DNA of 64,000 bases, taken from positions 142,329 through 206,328 of the forward strand of contig CADCDA010000002.1 in assembly GCA_902800025.1 (NCBI GenBank), given 5' to 3'. The translations under genes were made by a program, and so were the position numbers. The stretch is from an uncultured Erysipelotrichaceae bacterium (lineage in GTDB: Bacteria > Bacillota_I > Bacilli_A > RFN20 > CAG-826). Below are positions 26,031 through 35,280 of this stretch, piece after piece. Position 1 is the first letter of the stretch. Each line of letters starts with the position of its first letter. The notes under the pieces were generated by a model. It was not told the DNA's origin. It was given only the letters and a program-made list of their open reading frames with translations, and ran no database searches.

Positions 26031-27209
26031 TTAGATTTTGAGGTCGCCTTCTTTAATCCATCCGAGTTTTCTAAATAATAGATCGATGGCGAACACTAGT
26101 AAGGCTGGAGCGATGATTTGTAGTCCGAATATTCCAACCCAAGTTTGCCAGGCATTAACACCCATTGAATTAATTGTTCCAATTTGTCCAACTAGTCCCG
26201 CAGTTCCCATACCAGCACTTGCGCCTGTACAAACAATGTGTAACCAGCATGTGGAGATTGGTCCAAGTATTGCTGATGCAATAATTGTTGGTAACCAAAT
26301 AATTGGTTTCTTAATAATGTTTTTGAATTGGAGCATACTTGTTCCTATACCGATTGAAATGACCATTCCTAAAGGATTGTCTTTTCTTGATTGAATAGCA
26401 AACCCGACCATCTGGGTTGAGCAACCTATAACTGCTGCCCCACTAGCGATAATTAAGCCTTGAAATGCTGCTGGATCAGCGCCTGCTGGAAGTAAGAAAA
26501 CTACCGCAGCAATAGCTGCACTACTAATAGGAGCAGTTAATGCCATTCCCATGAGAACAGAAACAATAATACCCATTAGGAAAGGAACGGTTTTAGTTCC
26601 ACTATTAACGAGCCATTGAATCGCATATGTAATATAGACCGTCACATATCTAATTCCCATAGAAATAAGGAGTCCAGCAATTGCTCCAAATAGAGGAATT
26701 AAAACGATATCAACAGGGGTTTTCTTTTGAAATACTAATTTTATTAGTAACGCTACTGCGATACATACTATATAAATGGTTAATGGATCACCGACTTTAA
26801 GCGCACCAAAGTTATATAATTCGGTGAATTTAGCGTCTGATTCAACAAATGAAGTTGATAAAGAGAAAAATGCAGCTGCTTCTCCAACGACTCCCAAGAC
26901 GATTGTTTTAAGAGGATCAAATTTAAGAGATAAAGCGACACCGACTCCGATTCCTGCTCCAGTTAATACTTGGAAGACATAGGCAATTCCTGGAGTGGCG
27001 CCACTACTTGAAAAGAGTCTTGCCATGAAATCACAAAATGGATTTCCTGCTCCATAAGAAAAGAACGTTCCAATGGTTCCTAAAATTGTGCCAATAATTA
27101 AAGTGGCAAATAAACCATAAGCGGTACCATTAAGTGTTTTCATGAAAAAATCTAGAATCTTATTCGGTTCTTTTTGTTCAGCTTTGTTTTCTAATACTTC
27201 TTCTGCCAT
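26031..27209 (-). CDS. PTS IIC-like membrane transporter (PfoR/COG3641 type)
   Basis: The 392 residues form about ten Gly/Ala/Ile-rich membrane helices. The pattern (NGTAYGLFATLIIGTILGTIG at the first helix, GAGIGVGVALSL, and a PISSAAIAAVVFLLPAG segment) resembles the PTS_EIIC_2 / PfoR group. Members are annotated as sugar-specific IIC components or toxin regulators; substrate and even transport activity are unproven, and no IIA or IIB gene is nearby. It is 15 nt downstream of asnA, so both share a transcript. Confidence 0.75.
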   Translation of the reverse strand: MAEEVLENKAEQKEPNKILDFFMKTLNGTAYGLFATLIIGTILGTIGTFFSYGAGNPFCDFMARLFSSSGATPGIAYVFQVLTGAGIGVGVALSLKFDPLKTIVLGVVGEAAAFFSLSTSFVESDAKFTELYNFGALKVGDPLTIYIVCIAVALLIKLVFQKKTPVDIVLIPLFGAIAGLLISMGIRYVTVYITYAIQWLVNSGTKTVPFLMGIIVSVLMGMALTAPISSAAIAAVVFLLPAGADPAAFQGLIIASGAAVIGCSTQMVGFAIQSRKDNPLGMVISIGIGTSMLQFKNIIKKPIIWLPTIIASAILGPISTCWLHIVCTGASAGMGTAGLVGQIGTINSMGVNAWQTWVGIFGLQIIAPALLVFAIDLLFRKLGWIKEGDLKI

Positions 27210-27224
27210 TTTTCATTACCTTTA

Positions 27225-28232
27225 CTAAAGTAAATAAATATTATGTTTCTTTAGTGTTTCTATTTCTTCTTTATCCCAAGTAGAGACTTGAACTTCTCCA
27301 ATATGCGCTTTTTGAAGCATAAACATACATAATCTAGATTGTCCAATTCCTCCTCCGATAGATAAAGGTATCTTATCATTCATAATAGACTGACAATACT
27401 CATTATCGAGCTTGTCCAGTTCTCCTTTTTCTTTGAGCTGTTTAACTAGTCTATCTTTATTAACTCTAATACCCATGCTGGATAATTCTAGACCCATATC
27501 ATATAAAGGATAATAGACGAGAATATCTCCGTTTAATTTCCAATCATCATAGTCAGCTGCTCGGGAATCATGAGGTATTTTATCTTTTAATTTTTCTCCG
27601 ATTTGATATAAGAAGACTGCACCGTATTCTTTACATATTGCATCTTCTCTTTCTTTCCTCGAAAGATTTGGGTATCTCTTCTCTAACTCTTTTGTGGAGA
27701 TAAAGGTAATTTCCTTTGGAAGAGATGATTTAAGAACAGGATATTTCTTTTCAACTTCTATGGATAATTTATAAATTGAAGAATAAATTCTTCTCACTAT
27801 TCTTTTTAGATAAGAATAAGAACGATCTTCTTCAGAAATAGATTTTTCCCAATCCCACTGGTCAACATAAATTGAATGGATGAAATCAGGAACTTCATCT
27901 TTTCTAATCGCGTTCATATCAGTGTAAATTCCTTTATGGAGATAAATGTCATATTTTGATAACGCCATACGTTTCCATTTGGCGAGAGAATGAACAATCT
28001 CCACTTCTTCATTTAACTCTGGTATTTCAAAATTGATTGGTTTTTCTTTACCGCTTAATCCATCATTTAGTCCACTTTTTGAAGAAACAAATAAAGGAGC
28101 GGAGACTCTTAAAAGGTCTAACTTTTTCGCGAGTTCTTTTTCAAAGAAATCTTTAACGAACTTAATCGCTCTTTGAGTTTGATAGACATCGAGTTTGCTT
28201 TGGTATTCAATTTGATAAATTGTCTTTTTCAT
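27225..28232 (-). CDS. asnA: Aspartate-ammonia ligase (asparagine synthetase A)
   Basis: Makes asparagine from aspartate, ammonia and ATP. The 335 residues match the normal AsnA length and resemble a class II aminoacyl-tRNA synthetase core. Blocks seen are LLRVSAPLFV with GLNDGLSG, VHSLAKWKRMAL, DMNAIRKDE, SIYVDQWDWEK and the C-terminal GGGIGQSRLCM. It has its own promoter region shared with the divergent hydrolase gene, and leads the PTS-like gene. Confidence 0.96.
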   Translation of the reverse strand: MKKTIYQIEYQSKLDVYQTQRAIKFVKDFFEKELAKKLDLLRVSAPLFVSSKSGLNDGLSGKEKPINFEIPELNEEVEIVHSLAKWKRMALSKYDIYLHKGIYTDMNAIRKDEVPDFIHSIYVDQWDWEKSISEEDRSYSYLKRIVRRIYSSIYKLSIEVEKKYPVLKSSLPKEITFISTKELEKRYPNLSRKEREDAICKEYGAVFLYQIGEKLKDKIPHDSRAADYDDWKLNGDILVYYPLYDMGLELSSMGIRVNKDRLVKQLKEKGELDKLDNEYCQSIMNDKIPLSIGGGIGQSRLCMFMLQKAHIGEVQVSTWDKEEIETLKKHNIYLL

Positions 28233-28313
28233 ATTTTGCTAACAAATTATAAGACAAATGATTATTTTTTTGAATATCTTTATTTTTTTATAAAATTAAA
28301 GGACAATAATTAT

Positions 28314-29237
28314 ATGCTGTGGTTATGGATTTTATTAGGTGTTATCGGAGGATTAATCCTCATCTTTTTGATCGCCTTATTTGTCGTGTATCACGGAACT
28401 TTCTACACTCCTCTTAAGGGACAAAATAACGACTTTGTTTTTACCGCTGCAACTGAAAAGTACTGTGATATTGAAGAATGCAAATCAATGGTTAAGCGTT
28501 TAGTGGAATATCCTTATGAAGACGCTTATATCACTTCATTTGACAAAGTCAAACTTCACGCTCGTATATATCGTCAAAATAGCGATACAGTTTGTATTAT
28601 GTTCCATGGATATCGTGGAACCCCATGCCGAGATTTCTCTGGTGGCGCTTATGACATGATCAAAATGGGATTCAATGTCATTCTTATCGATGAAAGAGGA
28701 CATATGAATTCTAAAGGACACTCCATCACCTTTGGAGTTCGCGAAAAGAAAGACGCTAAATGTTGGATTGAATACGCTAAAAAGGAATTCGGAGAAGACA
28801 AACGCATTGTTTTGATTGGAATATCGATGGGAGGCGCTACCGTCTTACTAGCGAGCGATTTACTAAGTGAAAAAGATCGAGTAATTGCTGATTGCCCATA
28901 CACCACTCCTAAAGAAATTATTTCTAATACCTTGGAACATACTTTACATATGAATCCGAAGATCTTTTATCCAATCGCAAATCTTACTTCTATTATTTAT
29001 GGTCACACTAATTTAAATAATGATGATGCGAATGAGCATGTCAAAAGATCAAAAGCCAAAATCCTTATTATCCACGGTGAAGACGATTCCTTAGTTCCTT
29101 ATAAACTCTCAAAGAGAGTAGCGGATGAGAACAAAGATAAAGTTCGATATGAGCTCTTCCCTGGCGCTGAGCATGGACTAAGCTACATCATGGATAAAAA
29201 GAGATATCAAAGTATCGTTGAAGATTTTCTAAAATAA
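28314..29237 (+). CDS. Membrane-anchored alpha/beta hydrolase
   Basis: Start chosen at the ATG at 28314, which has an AAAGGA site; the longer open frame upstream lacks support. The 307 residues have an N-terminal membrane anchor (LLGVIGGLILIFLIALFVVY), then an alpha/beta hydrolase fold with oxyanion region HGYRGTP, nucleophile elbow GISMGGA (Ser), Asp in HGEDDSLVP and His in GAEHGLSY. The active site probably faces outward and the substrate is unknown; lipids or acylated compounds are likely for this type. Monocistronic with a terminator. Confidence 0.9.
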   Translation: MLWLWILLGVIGGLILIFLIALFVVYHGTFYTPLKGQNNDFVFTAATEKYCDIEECKSMVKRLVEYPYEDAYITSFDKVKLHARIYRQNSDTVCIMFHGYRGTPCRDFSGGAYDMIKMGFNVILIDERGHMNSKGHSITFGVREKKDAKCWIEYAKKEFGEDKRIVLIGISMGGATVLLASDLLSEKDRVIADCPYTTPKEIISNTLEHTLHMNPKIFYPIANLTSIIYGHTNLNNDDANEHVKRSKAKILIIHGEDDSLVPYKLSKRVADENKDKVRYELFPGAEHGLSYIMDKKRYQSIVEDFLK

Positions 29238-29238
29238 T

Positions 29239-29257
29239 GAAGCAGTAATTCTGCTTC
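29239..29257 (+). terminator. Terminator of the hydrolase gene
   Basis: GAAGCAG-TAATT-CTGCTTC followed by TTTTTTATT. Confidence 0.88.
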
Positions 29258-29275
29258 TTTTTTATTAAATAAAAA

Positions 29276-29293
29276 AACCGGACGAATCCGGTT
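29276..29293 (-). terminator. Terminator of glyA
   Basis: Stem AACCGGA-TTCG-TCCGGTT with a stable TTCG loop, then TTTTTATTT on the minus strand; it overlaps the glyA stop codon. Confidence 0.9.
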
Positions 29294-30500
29294 AAATATT
29301 TTGTATTTCTTTCCACTTGGAAGTAATTGATTTAACTTTCGCTTTTGCTTCCTCGTCAGATAGTTCACCTTTTAAGTAAGAATAGATGAGTTTTGCAATC
29401 TCTTTTGCATCTTCTTTGATACAGCCTCTTGTCGTGACCGCAGCAAAACCAATACGAAGTCCGCTAGTTTCTTTTGGAGTGAGTTTATCTCCCGGAATCA
29501 TATTCTTATTTGTGGTGATTCCAATTCCTTCGAGCTTTTGCTGAGCAACTAGTCCAGTGATTCCGAATGAATCAAGAGTGTTTAATAAGAACAAGTGATT
29601 ATCAGTTCCTGTTGCAATTGCTCCTAATTCTTTTAATGTGTCACTACAAGTTTTGGTATTTTCCATTAAGGAAGCGACATAATTCTTAAATTCTTTAGTG
29701 TTTGCTTCTTTGAAGCACACTGCTTTAGCGGCAACGATATGTTCAAGTGGTCCACCTTGATAAAATGGGAAGACCGCTGAATTGACTTTCTTGATAAGTT
29801 CATCACTATTAGTGAGAATTAATCCACCTCTAGGGCCTCTTAAAGTTTTATGAGTTGTGCTAGTAACAATATCCGCATATGGAACTGGAGAGATGTGCTT
29901 TTTAGCGGCTACTAAGCCTGCGATATGAGCCATATCCACCATCATTAAAGAACCAACTTCATCACAGATTTCTCTAATCTTTTTGAAATCGATTTCATAT
30001 GGGTAAGCACTAAAACCACTAAGGATAACATCTGGTTTCTCTTTTTTGGCAATTTCTTTGAGAGTGTCATAGTTAAGATGACCATCTTTATCCAAAGGAT
30101 AATGAACGAAATTATAAAATTTGCTAGAGAAGCTAACAGGAGATCCATGTGTAAGATGGCCTCCATCGTTAAGAACTAAAGAAAGGACTTTGCCACCTTC
30201 TGGCATTAAAGCACGATAAGCAGCAGCGTTAGCTTGGGATCCGCTATGGGGTTGAACGTTCGCATATTTAGAACCGAAAAGATTACAGGCTTCTTTAATA
30301 GCGATTCTTTCGATTTCATCAACATATTCGCAGCCACCATAATATCTTCTTCCAGGATATCCTTCTGCGTATTTGTTAGTGAGGATACTACCGCACATGC
30401 TTCTCACATTTTTAGAAGCGTAGTTTTCACTAGCAATTAATTCTATGCCGTCATTTTGTCTAATTTGTTCTAATTCAATTAGTCTAAGAATATCGTCCAT
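29292..30500 (-). CDS. glyA: Serine hydroxymethyltransferase
   Basis: PLP enzyme that interconverts serine and glycine and charges tetrahydrofolate with one-carbon units. The 402 residues match the family (about 410). Visible are ELIASENYASKNV, YAEGYPGRRYYGGCEYVDEIE (split here by function rather than sequence), the active-site STTHKTLRGPRGG (Lys forming the Schiff base) and GLRIGFAAVTTRG. The ribosome site is GGAGGG. It is transcribed alone, with a -10 TATAAT around 30527-30532. Confidence 0.98.
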   Translation of the reverse strand: MDDILRLIELEQIRQNDGIELIASENYASKNVRSMCGSILTNKYAEGYPGRRYYGGCEYVDEIERIAIKEACNLFGSKYANVQPHSGSQANAAAYRALMPEGGKVLSLVLNDGGHLTHGSPVSFSSKFYNFVHYPLDKDGHLNYDTLKEIAKKEKPDVILSGFSAYPYEIDFKKIREICDEVGSLMMVDMAHIAGLVAAKKHISPVPYADIVTSTTHKTLRGPRGGLILTNSDELIKKVNSAVFPFYQGGPLEHIVAAKAVCFKEANTKEFKNYVASLMENTKTCSDTLKELGAIATGTDNHLFLLNTLDSFGITGLVAQQKLEGIGITTNKNMIPGDKLTPKETSGLRIGFAAVTTRGCIKEDAKEIAKLIYSYLKGELSDEEAKAKVKSITSKWKEIQNI

Positions 30501-30719
30501 GTTGTTCCCTCCTAGATTTTATGTATTTCATTATACTTGACTATACATACATTGCTTAACAAAATTATTAAAAATTTTTATTAACTTTGTTAATAACTTA
30601 AAATATTGAAATTATTTTTTTAAAAAATCTCCCACCGGGGAGACCAAACACAACTATATATTAACATAGCCTAGCAAAAAGTAAAGAGGGGAACTCCCTC
30701 GCTAGCGTACATAAAAAAA
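30501..30719 (-). promoter_or_regulatory. glyA upstream region with hairpins and an 8-bp dyad
   Basis: No gene is seen in this stretch of about 220 bp. Read on the minus strand it holds GAGGGAGTTCCCCTC (short hairpin near 30686-30700), a terminator-like TCTCCC-CGGT-GGGAGA plus six T (30628-30643), a perfect dyad TTATTAAC-AAA-GTTAATAA (30578-30596) and the glyA -10 TATAAT. It could be a regulated leader or a short RNA, but it does not match the THF or glycine riboswitches I know. Confidence 0.5.
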
Positions 30720-30743
30720 GGCCATAACCTAAAAGGTTAGGCC
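30720..30743 (-). terminator. Terminator of the tetR-type regulator gene
   Basis: GGCC-TAACCT-TTT-AGGTTA-GGCC (one bulge) followed by TTTTTTTAT on the minus strand. Confidence 0.88.
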
Positions 30744-30752
30744 CAACCACTG

Positions 30753-31313
30753 TCACTTATAGAACGAAAAATAATAGTCCGATATCTTTTCAGGACTGAT
30801 ATCGTTCGCATGTCTAAGATAATATTGAAGTAACGCTGTATAACCGTTAATGTATTGGTGGGTCTTGATATCTAAAGGAATGTCATTATTACCAATAATC
30901 TTCTTTTCAATAAGAGAAACCACTAATGGTTTTATTCTCTTTCTAAGTTGACCTAAAAAGATTGACGAAGCACCACTATTGAGGATAGAAAGAATCAATT
31001 CTTTATCTTCAAGAAAATGATAAAAAGAATGAGTGATTAAGTGCTTTAATTCTTCATTATTATCCTTAGAAAAATCGTGATGTTTTTCTTTCTTTAGTTT
31101 TGAAGAAAAAATGTGATTAAAGATATCGTCGCAAATATGAACAAAAATCTGATCTTTGGTTTTGAAATAAATATAAAAAGTTGATCTAGATATACAAGCT
31201 TCTTTAATTACATCACTACAAGTTATTTTGGAATAATCTTTAGTTTTGATTAAGATTGCAGCAGCGTCATAGATTCTTTCTAAAGCAGTTAACTCTTCTT
31301 TTTTATATCTCAT
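30753..31313 (-). CDS. TetR-family transcriptional regulator
   Basis: About 186 residues; the N-terminal HTH reads ITCSDVIKEACISRSTFYIYFKTKDQIF, the classic TetR helix-turn-helix ending in YxHFxxK-like YIYFKTK. The C-terminal ligand/dimer domain is helical and unassigned. It is transcribed away from the iron/cofactor-type ABC operon, so it probably represses that operon and itself. The first in-frame ATG (31325) lies inside the TATAAT box, so I take the second ATG; there is no Shine-Dalgarno site. Confidence 0.9.
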   Translation of the reverse strand: MRYKKEELTALERIYDAAAILIKTKDYSKITCSDVIKEACISRSTFYIYFKTKDQIFVHICDDIFNHIFSSKLKKEKHHDFSKDNNEELKHLITHSFYHFLEDKELILSILNSGASSIFLGQLRKRIKPLVVSLIEKKIIGNNDIPLDIKTHQYINGYTALLQYYLRHANDISPEKISDYYFSFYK

Positions 31314-31357
31314 AATCGAACACATTATACTATTATTGTTTCTTTTTTCATATACAT

Positions 31358-31373
31358 ACTTTATTTATAAAGT
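31358..31373. promoter_or_regulatory. Candidate TetR operator in the divergent promoter region
   Basis: Perfect inverted repeat ACTTTA-N4-TAAAGT between the two divergent genes. TetR proteins commonly bind such dyads between their own gene and the target. Confidence 0.5.
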
Positions 31374-31387
31374 TAAGATATTGGGGA

Positions 31388-32425
31388 ATGGAAAACACTC
31401 TTAAGAAGAAAAGAATCATTACACTATCAATATTATCCGCCTCATTGGTGGTTCTTTTTATCGCCTCAATATTTATTGGTTCTAGTAACATTTCTTTTAT
31501 TGAAGGATTAAAAGGATTATTTGGTCAAAGCACAAGAGTTAACAATATAATTGTTCAAAACATCAGATTACCTAGAATTATTGCCGCTATCCTTGTTGGT
31601 ACTGCTTTATCAATAAGTGGAGTTATCATGCAAACAGTGAGTAATAATGTCATGGCTTCTCCTTCTACTTTAGGTGTTAGTAACGCCGCTGTTTTAGGAG
31701 CAAACATCGCTATTGTAATTATTGGAGGCGGAGTTATCGCTTTTAACGGTGGAAATATCACTATTTCTAATCCTTATTTAACTAGTGGAATTGCTTTTGC
31801 TTTTGCTTTAGGCGGAACTTTACTAGTTTTAGGTTTATCAAGAATTAGAAAATTTAATAACGCAACTACTGTTTTAGTCGGTGTTACCTTTGGTACTTTC
31901 TGTACAGGGGCCACCACTATTATTCAATATTTTGCTAGCGACACGACTTTAGCGACCGCTGTTTATTGGTCTTTTGGTGACTTAGGAAGAGCGGGATATA
32001 TCGATGATTTATTCATCTTTGTCGTCACCGCTATTTCCTTAGTTTTCTTTATTATTTTTGCGTATCGATATAACGCTTTGCTATTAGGGGAAGACACTTC
32101 TAGGACATTAGGAATCAACCTCAATGTCTTTAGATTTATTTCTCTTCTATTAGCGTCTTTATTAACCGCAGTATGCGTTTCATTAGTCGGTATTATTGGT
32201 TTTATTGGACTTATCATTCCTCAGGTCATGAGAAAACTTGTCGGTAATGACCATAAATTTTTGATTCCAAGTTCTGCTTTATTCGGTTCAGTTGTTTTAC
32301 TAATTAGTGATATTATTGCCCGCACTATTTTAAATGGATTATCTCTTCCTGTTGGAGCGGTAACTTCAATATTAGGCGCCCCAATATTTATTCTTATATT
32401 GTTACTCGGGAGGAAGAAATCATGA
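31388..32425 (+). CDS. FecCD-type ABC transporter permease
   Basis: The 345 residues have about nine or ten membrane helices and FecCD/BtuC marks: RLPRIIAAILVGTALSISGV, FGTFCTGATT, and the coupling-helix region VGIIGFIGLIIPQVMRKLVG. Members import iron-siderophores, heme or cobalamin. Its TGA stop overlaps the start of the ATPase gene by 4 nt (ATGA). First gene of a four-gene operon divergent from tetR. Confidence 0.95.
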   Translation: MENTLKKKRIITLSILSASLVVLFIASIFIGSSNISFIEGLKGLFGQSTRVNNIIVQNIRLPRIIAAILVGTALSISGVIMQTVSNNVMASPSTLGVSNAAVLGANIAIVIIGGGVIAFNGGNITISNPYLTSGIAFAFALGGTLLVLGLSRIRKFNNATTVLVGVTFGTFCTGATTIIQYFASDTTLATAVYWSFGDLGRAGYIDDLFIFVVTAISLVFFIIFAYRYNALLLGEDTSRTLGINLNVFRFISLLLASLLTAVCVSLVGIIGFIGLIIPQVMRKLVGNDHKFLIPSSALFGSVVLLISDIIARTILNGLSLPVGAVTSILGAPIFILILLLGRKKS

Positions 32426-33177
32426 TCAAAATTGAAAATGTCTCTTTCTCTTATGTGAAAAGTGTTCCTGTTCTTAATAATATCAATATTGATATTAAAG
32501 AAGGTGAATGTGTGATCTTACTCGGTCCTAATGGAGTTGGCAAATCAACTTTAATCAGTCTGATATTAGGGTCAAATAAACTTCAAAAAGGAAACGTTTC
32601 TTTTGATGATATTCCTTTAAAAGAAATGACGCCTAGATTAAAAGCGGAACATATTTCTTATGTCCCACAGCTCATTAACGGAAACGATTTAACAGTCTAT
32701 GACACGATTTTATTGGGAAGACTTCCTCAATATAAGATTTATCCGAATAAAGAAGATAAAGAATTAGTAAAAGAATATTTGACTCGATTTGGTTTAGAAA
32801 ACCTTAAAGATAAACAGACTAATGAAATATCTGGAGGAGAAAGACAAATCGTTTCTATCGCTCGCGGATTTATTCAAAATAGTAAGACTGTCATCTTTGA
32901 TGAACCAACTAGTAACCTCGATATCCATTCTCAATTAAGAGTGCTCAATCTCATCAAAGAAGAAAAATCAAAAAATAACAAAAGTTTCTTAATCTCAATG
33001 CACGATATAAATCAAGCATTATCAATCGGAGATAAATTCGTCTTCTTAAAGGATGGAGAAGTTTACAAGATCTGTTCAAAGGAAGATATTACAGAAGAAA
33101 TTATAAACAGGGTTTATAACATAAAATCGAAAATCGTTAAAATCGGGAAGGAGAATTATGTGATTTATGAAAACTAG
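32422..33177 (+). CDS. FecE-type ABC transporter ATP-binding protein
   Basis: The 251 residues have Walker A GPNGVGKST, signature EISGGERQIVSIAR, Walker B KTVIFDEPTSNLD and switch MHDINQ. It powers the FecCD-type permease encoded upstream (4-nt overlap) and overlaps the binding-protein gene by 11 nt. Confidence 0.96.
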   Translation: MIKIENVSFSYVKSVPVLNNINIDIKEGECVILLGPNGVGKSTLISLILGSNKLQKGNVSFDDIPLKEMTPRLKAEHISYVPQLINGNDLTVYDTILLGRLPQYKIYPNKEDKELVKEYLTRFGLENLKDKQTNEISGGERQIVSIARGFIQNSKTVIFDEPTSNLDIHSQLRVLNLIKEEKSKNNKSFLISMHDINQALSIGDKFVFLKDGEVYKICSKEDITEEIINRVYNIKSKIVKIGKENYVIYEN

Positions 33178-34306
33178 AAAATTATTTGTATTAGCGTTAC
33201 TCCCACTTCTTATGGGCTGCACTCCACAAAATATTGACGGAGATGTCACAATTACTGACATGCAAGGAAGAAGTGTCACCTATAACAGCGGTAAAACTAG
33301 CCGTGTCATTTGTCTAGGCGCTGGAGCATTACGTTATTATTCTTATATTGGTGACATTAAAAACCTTATCGCTGTTGAAGGCATTGATAGCGCTACCACC
33401 TTTGGTGTTGGTCAAGCATTAAGACCATATTATATGGCAAATTATGACACACTTAAGGATTTACCAGTTGTTAAACAAGGTGGTCCAATGAATCAATCGG
33501 TGTCTCAAGAAGAAGCTGAAAAGATTTTACAAGCCAATCCTGATATTATTATTTCTTTCTTATCCGCTGAAACCAATAACGATCTTCAAGATAAGATTCA
33601 AATCCCAGTAGTCGGATTAACTCAAGGTGGAGATGGAGTCTTTGATCAAAAAACTCAACAATCTCTTGAACTACTAGGTAAAATCTTTAAAAGAACATCA
33701 AGAGCGACAGAACTTATTAACTATGTTAATACATGTAAGAGTGACTTTGATTCCTTAACTACTACCACTGCCACATATTACTTTGGAGGCATTGGTAACT
33801 GGGGTCAAACAAGTATGCTTGGATCAATGATTGGATTCCCAATTTCTAAATATTCTAAAGTTAATGATGTCGTTTCTACAATTGGACTAAAAGATAAAGA
33901 TGGAAATGCCATCACAAAAGGACAAGGAACTGCTGATTTAGAAAGAATCCTCGCTGTTAATCCAGATAAAATCTTTATGGACACTGCAGGAATTAATGGC
34001 TTCATTAGTGATTATAAAAAGCCAGGCAATTCAACAAAATATGATGCTTTAAAAGCATTTGAAACTGGTGAAACATATTTACTCATGCCATATAACGCAT
34101 ACTATTCAAATCTTGAAATTCAACTCATGTCAACGTATTATGTTGCAAGTGTTGCCCATAGTAATTTCACTATCAACTTAGAAGATAAGATGAATGAAAT
34201 CACTAATAAGTTCTTGGGAAAAGACTTATATAATGAAATTAAAGCGCATCAATATGGAATGGGTGGCTATCAAAAAGTTGATTTAAAAGAGTTAGCAAAT
34301 AAGTAA
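33167..34306 (+). CDS. Substrate-binding lipoprotein of the ABC uptake system
   Basis: Lipoprotein signal MKTRKLFVLALLPLLMGC (Cys18) and a class III, FecB/BtuF-like Peripla_BP_2 fold: two alpha/beta lobes joined by a long helix, with VICLGAGALRYYSYIG, PDIIISFLSAE and PDKIFMDTAG. The 379 residues are typical. The ligand is not readable: siderophore, heme, corrinoid or tungstate/molybdate-type metals are possible. Confidence 0.92.
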   Translation: MKTRKLFVLALLPLLMGCTPQNIDGDVTITDMQGRSVTYNSGKTSRVICLGAGALRYYSYIGDIKNLIAVEGIDSATTFGVGQALRPYYMANYDTLKDLPVVKQGGPMNQSVSQEEAEKILQANPDIIISFLSAETNNDLQDKIQIPVVGLTQGGDGVFDQKTQQSLELLGKIFKRTSRATELINYVNTCKSDFDSLTTTTATYYFGGIGNWGQTSMLGSMIGFPISKYSKVNDVVSTIGLKDKDGNAITKGQGTADLERILAVNPDKIFMDTAGINGFISDYKKPGNSTKYDALKAFETGETYLLMPYNAYYSNLEIQLMSTYYVASVAHSNFTINLEDKMNEITNKFLGKDLYNEIKAHQYGMGGYQKVDLKELANK

Positions 34307-34307
34307 A

Positions 34308-34877
34308 ATGAACGAAAGCATAAAACAATTCTTCGATAATCTCGCTGTGACATACACTCACGATGACTCTAAACTCATCGACGAACTTTTAGATTCTTTG
34401 TTTTTAACAAATAGTCATCGAGTTCTCGATTTAGGGTGCGGTAAAGGAATTATCTCTGAAAAGCTTGCGATTAGAAGTCATGGGGAAGTCGTTGCTTTAG
34501 ACTTATCTAATGAAATGCTTAAATACGCAAAAGAAAAGATTGATGATCCAAGAGTGAAATTTGTTAACGCTGATTTCTATGAATATTATGATGATAAATT
34601 TGATGCGATTATCTGCTTCGATGCTTATCCTCACTTCATGGATGTCGAAGGTTTTGTTGAAAAAGCTAATGAGTTGCTTAAAGAAGACGGCCTTCTCGCC
34701 GTTATTCATGATATCGGACGAATAACTTTAAACGAACACCACAAACGCTCAGCAGGAAAGGTTTCTCGCTTATTAAATACCCCAAGCGAAGAAGTTAAAC
34801 CATTCTTAAAGTATTTCAAACCGATTGAACTTAATGAAAGCGACCATCATTATAAGATGGTGATGATAAAAAAATAG
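34308..34877 (+). CDS. Class I SAM-dependent methyltransferase
   Basis: The 189 residues carry motif I VLDLGCGKGIISEKL, motif II region VVALDLSNEMLKYA, and DAIICFDAYPHF. A Methyltransf_11/25-type small-molecule enzyme. It starts 1 nt after the binding-protein gene, so it belongs to the uptake operon and may modify the imported ligand or a chelator; this is inference from position. Its stop codon is part of the shared terminator at 34876. Confidence 0.9.
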   Translation: MNESIKQFFDNLAVTYTHDDSKLIDELLDSLFLTNSHRVLDLGCGKGIISEKLAIRSHGEVVALDLSNEMLKYAKEKIDDPRVKFVNADFYEYYDDKFDAIICFDAYPHFMDVEGFVEKANELLKEDGLLAVIHDIGRITLNEHHKRSAGKVSRLLNTPSEEVKPFLKYFKPIELNESDHHYKMVMIKK

Positions 34878-34891
34878 CCGATTATTCGGCT
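34876..34891. terminator. Bidirectional terminator overlapping two stop codons
   Basis: AGCCGA-TTAT-TCGGCT, with TTTTTT after it on the plus strand and TTTTTTT on the minus strand. It contains the TAG of the methyltransferase and the stop of the minus-strand membrane gene. Confidence 0.88.
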
Positions 34892-35280
34892 GTTTTTTCT
34901 TCTGGGATTCCTTTAGGAAGGATGAATAATCGATCCATAAAAAGGAAGACATTTAAGACGATTAACGCTAGGGAGATAAACCAATCGTAATATAGAAGCG
35001 ACAAGAAACCTCCTCCGATTAAAGCGGCGTTAAAGACCATATCTAAGAACTCTAATGGTTTCTTTTTGATAAACCTAATAATTAAAAGGACGACACTAGT
35101 GAGCATAAGCGCATAGAAAATAAATCTAAAAATATAACCAAACGCACTACCAACTGGGTTTTCCATTAAATTCGGATCGCCGGCGAAGACTGCTCTAATT
35201 TCTAAAAATGCAAAGACAAGAGCGACGAGTCCTGCTAAAACACTAGAGATATATAAAAGGATCGATTTAAGAATCTTCAT
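34882..35280 (-). CDS. Small four-helix membrane protein, unknown
   Basis: The 132 residues are almost entirely membrane helices (about 5-28, 46-68, 80-98, 100-118) with a short charged tail (GIPEEKTAE). No family recognised. Its start codon overlaps the PI-PLC stop (TAATG), so it is coupled to PI-PLC and may be an accessory or simply a co-transcribed gene. Confidence 0.7.
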   Translation of the reverse strand: MKILKSILLYISSVLAGLVALVFAFLEIRAVFAGDPNLMENPVGSAFGYIFRFIFYALMLTSVVLLIIRFIKKKPLEFLDMVFNAALIGGGFLSLLYYDWFISLALIVLNVFLFMDRLFILPKGIPEEKTAE

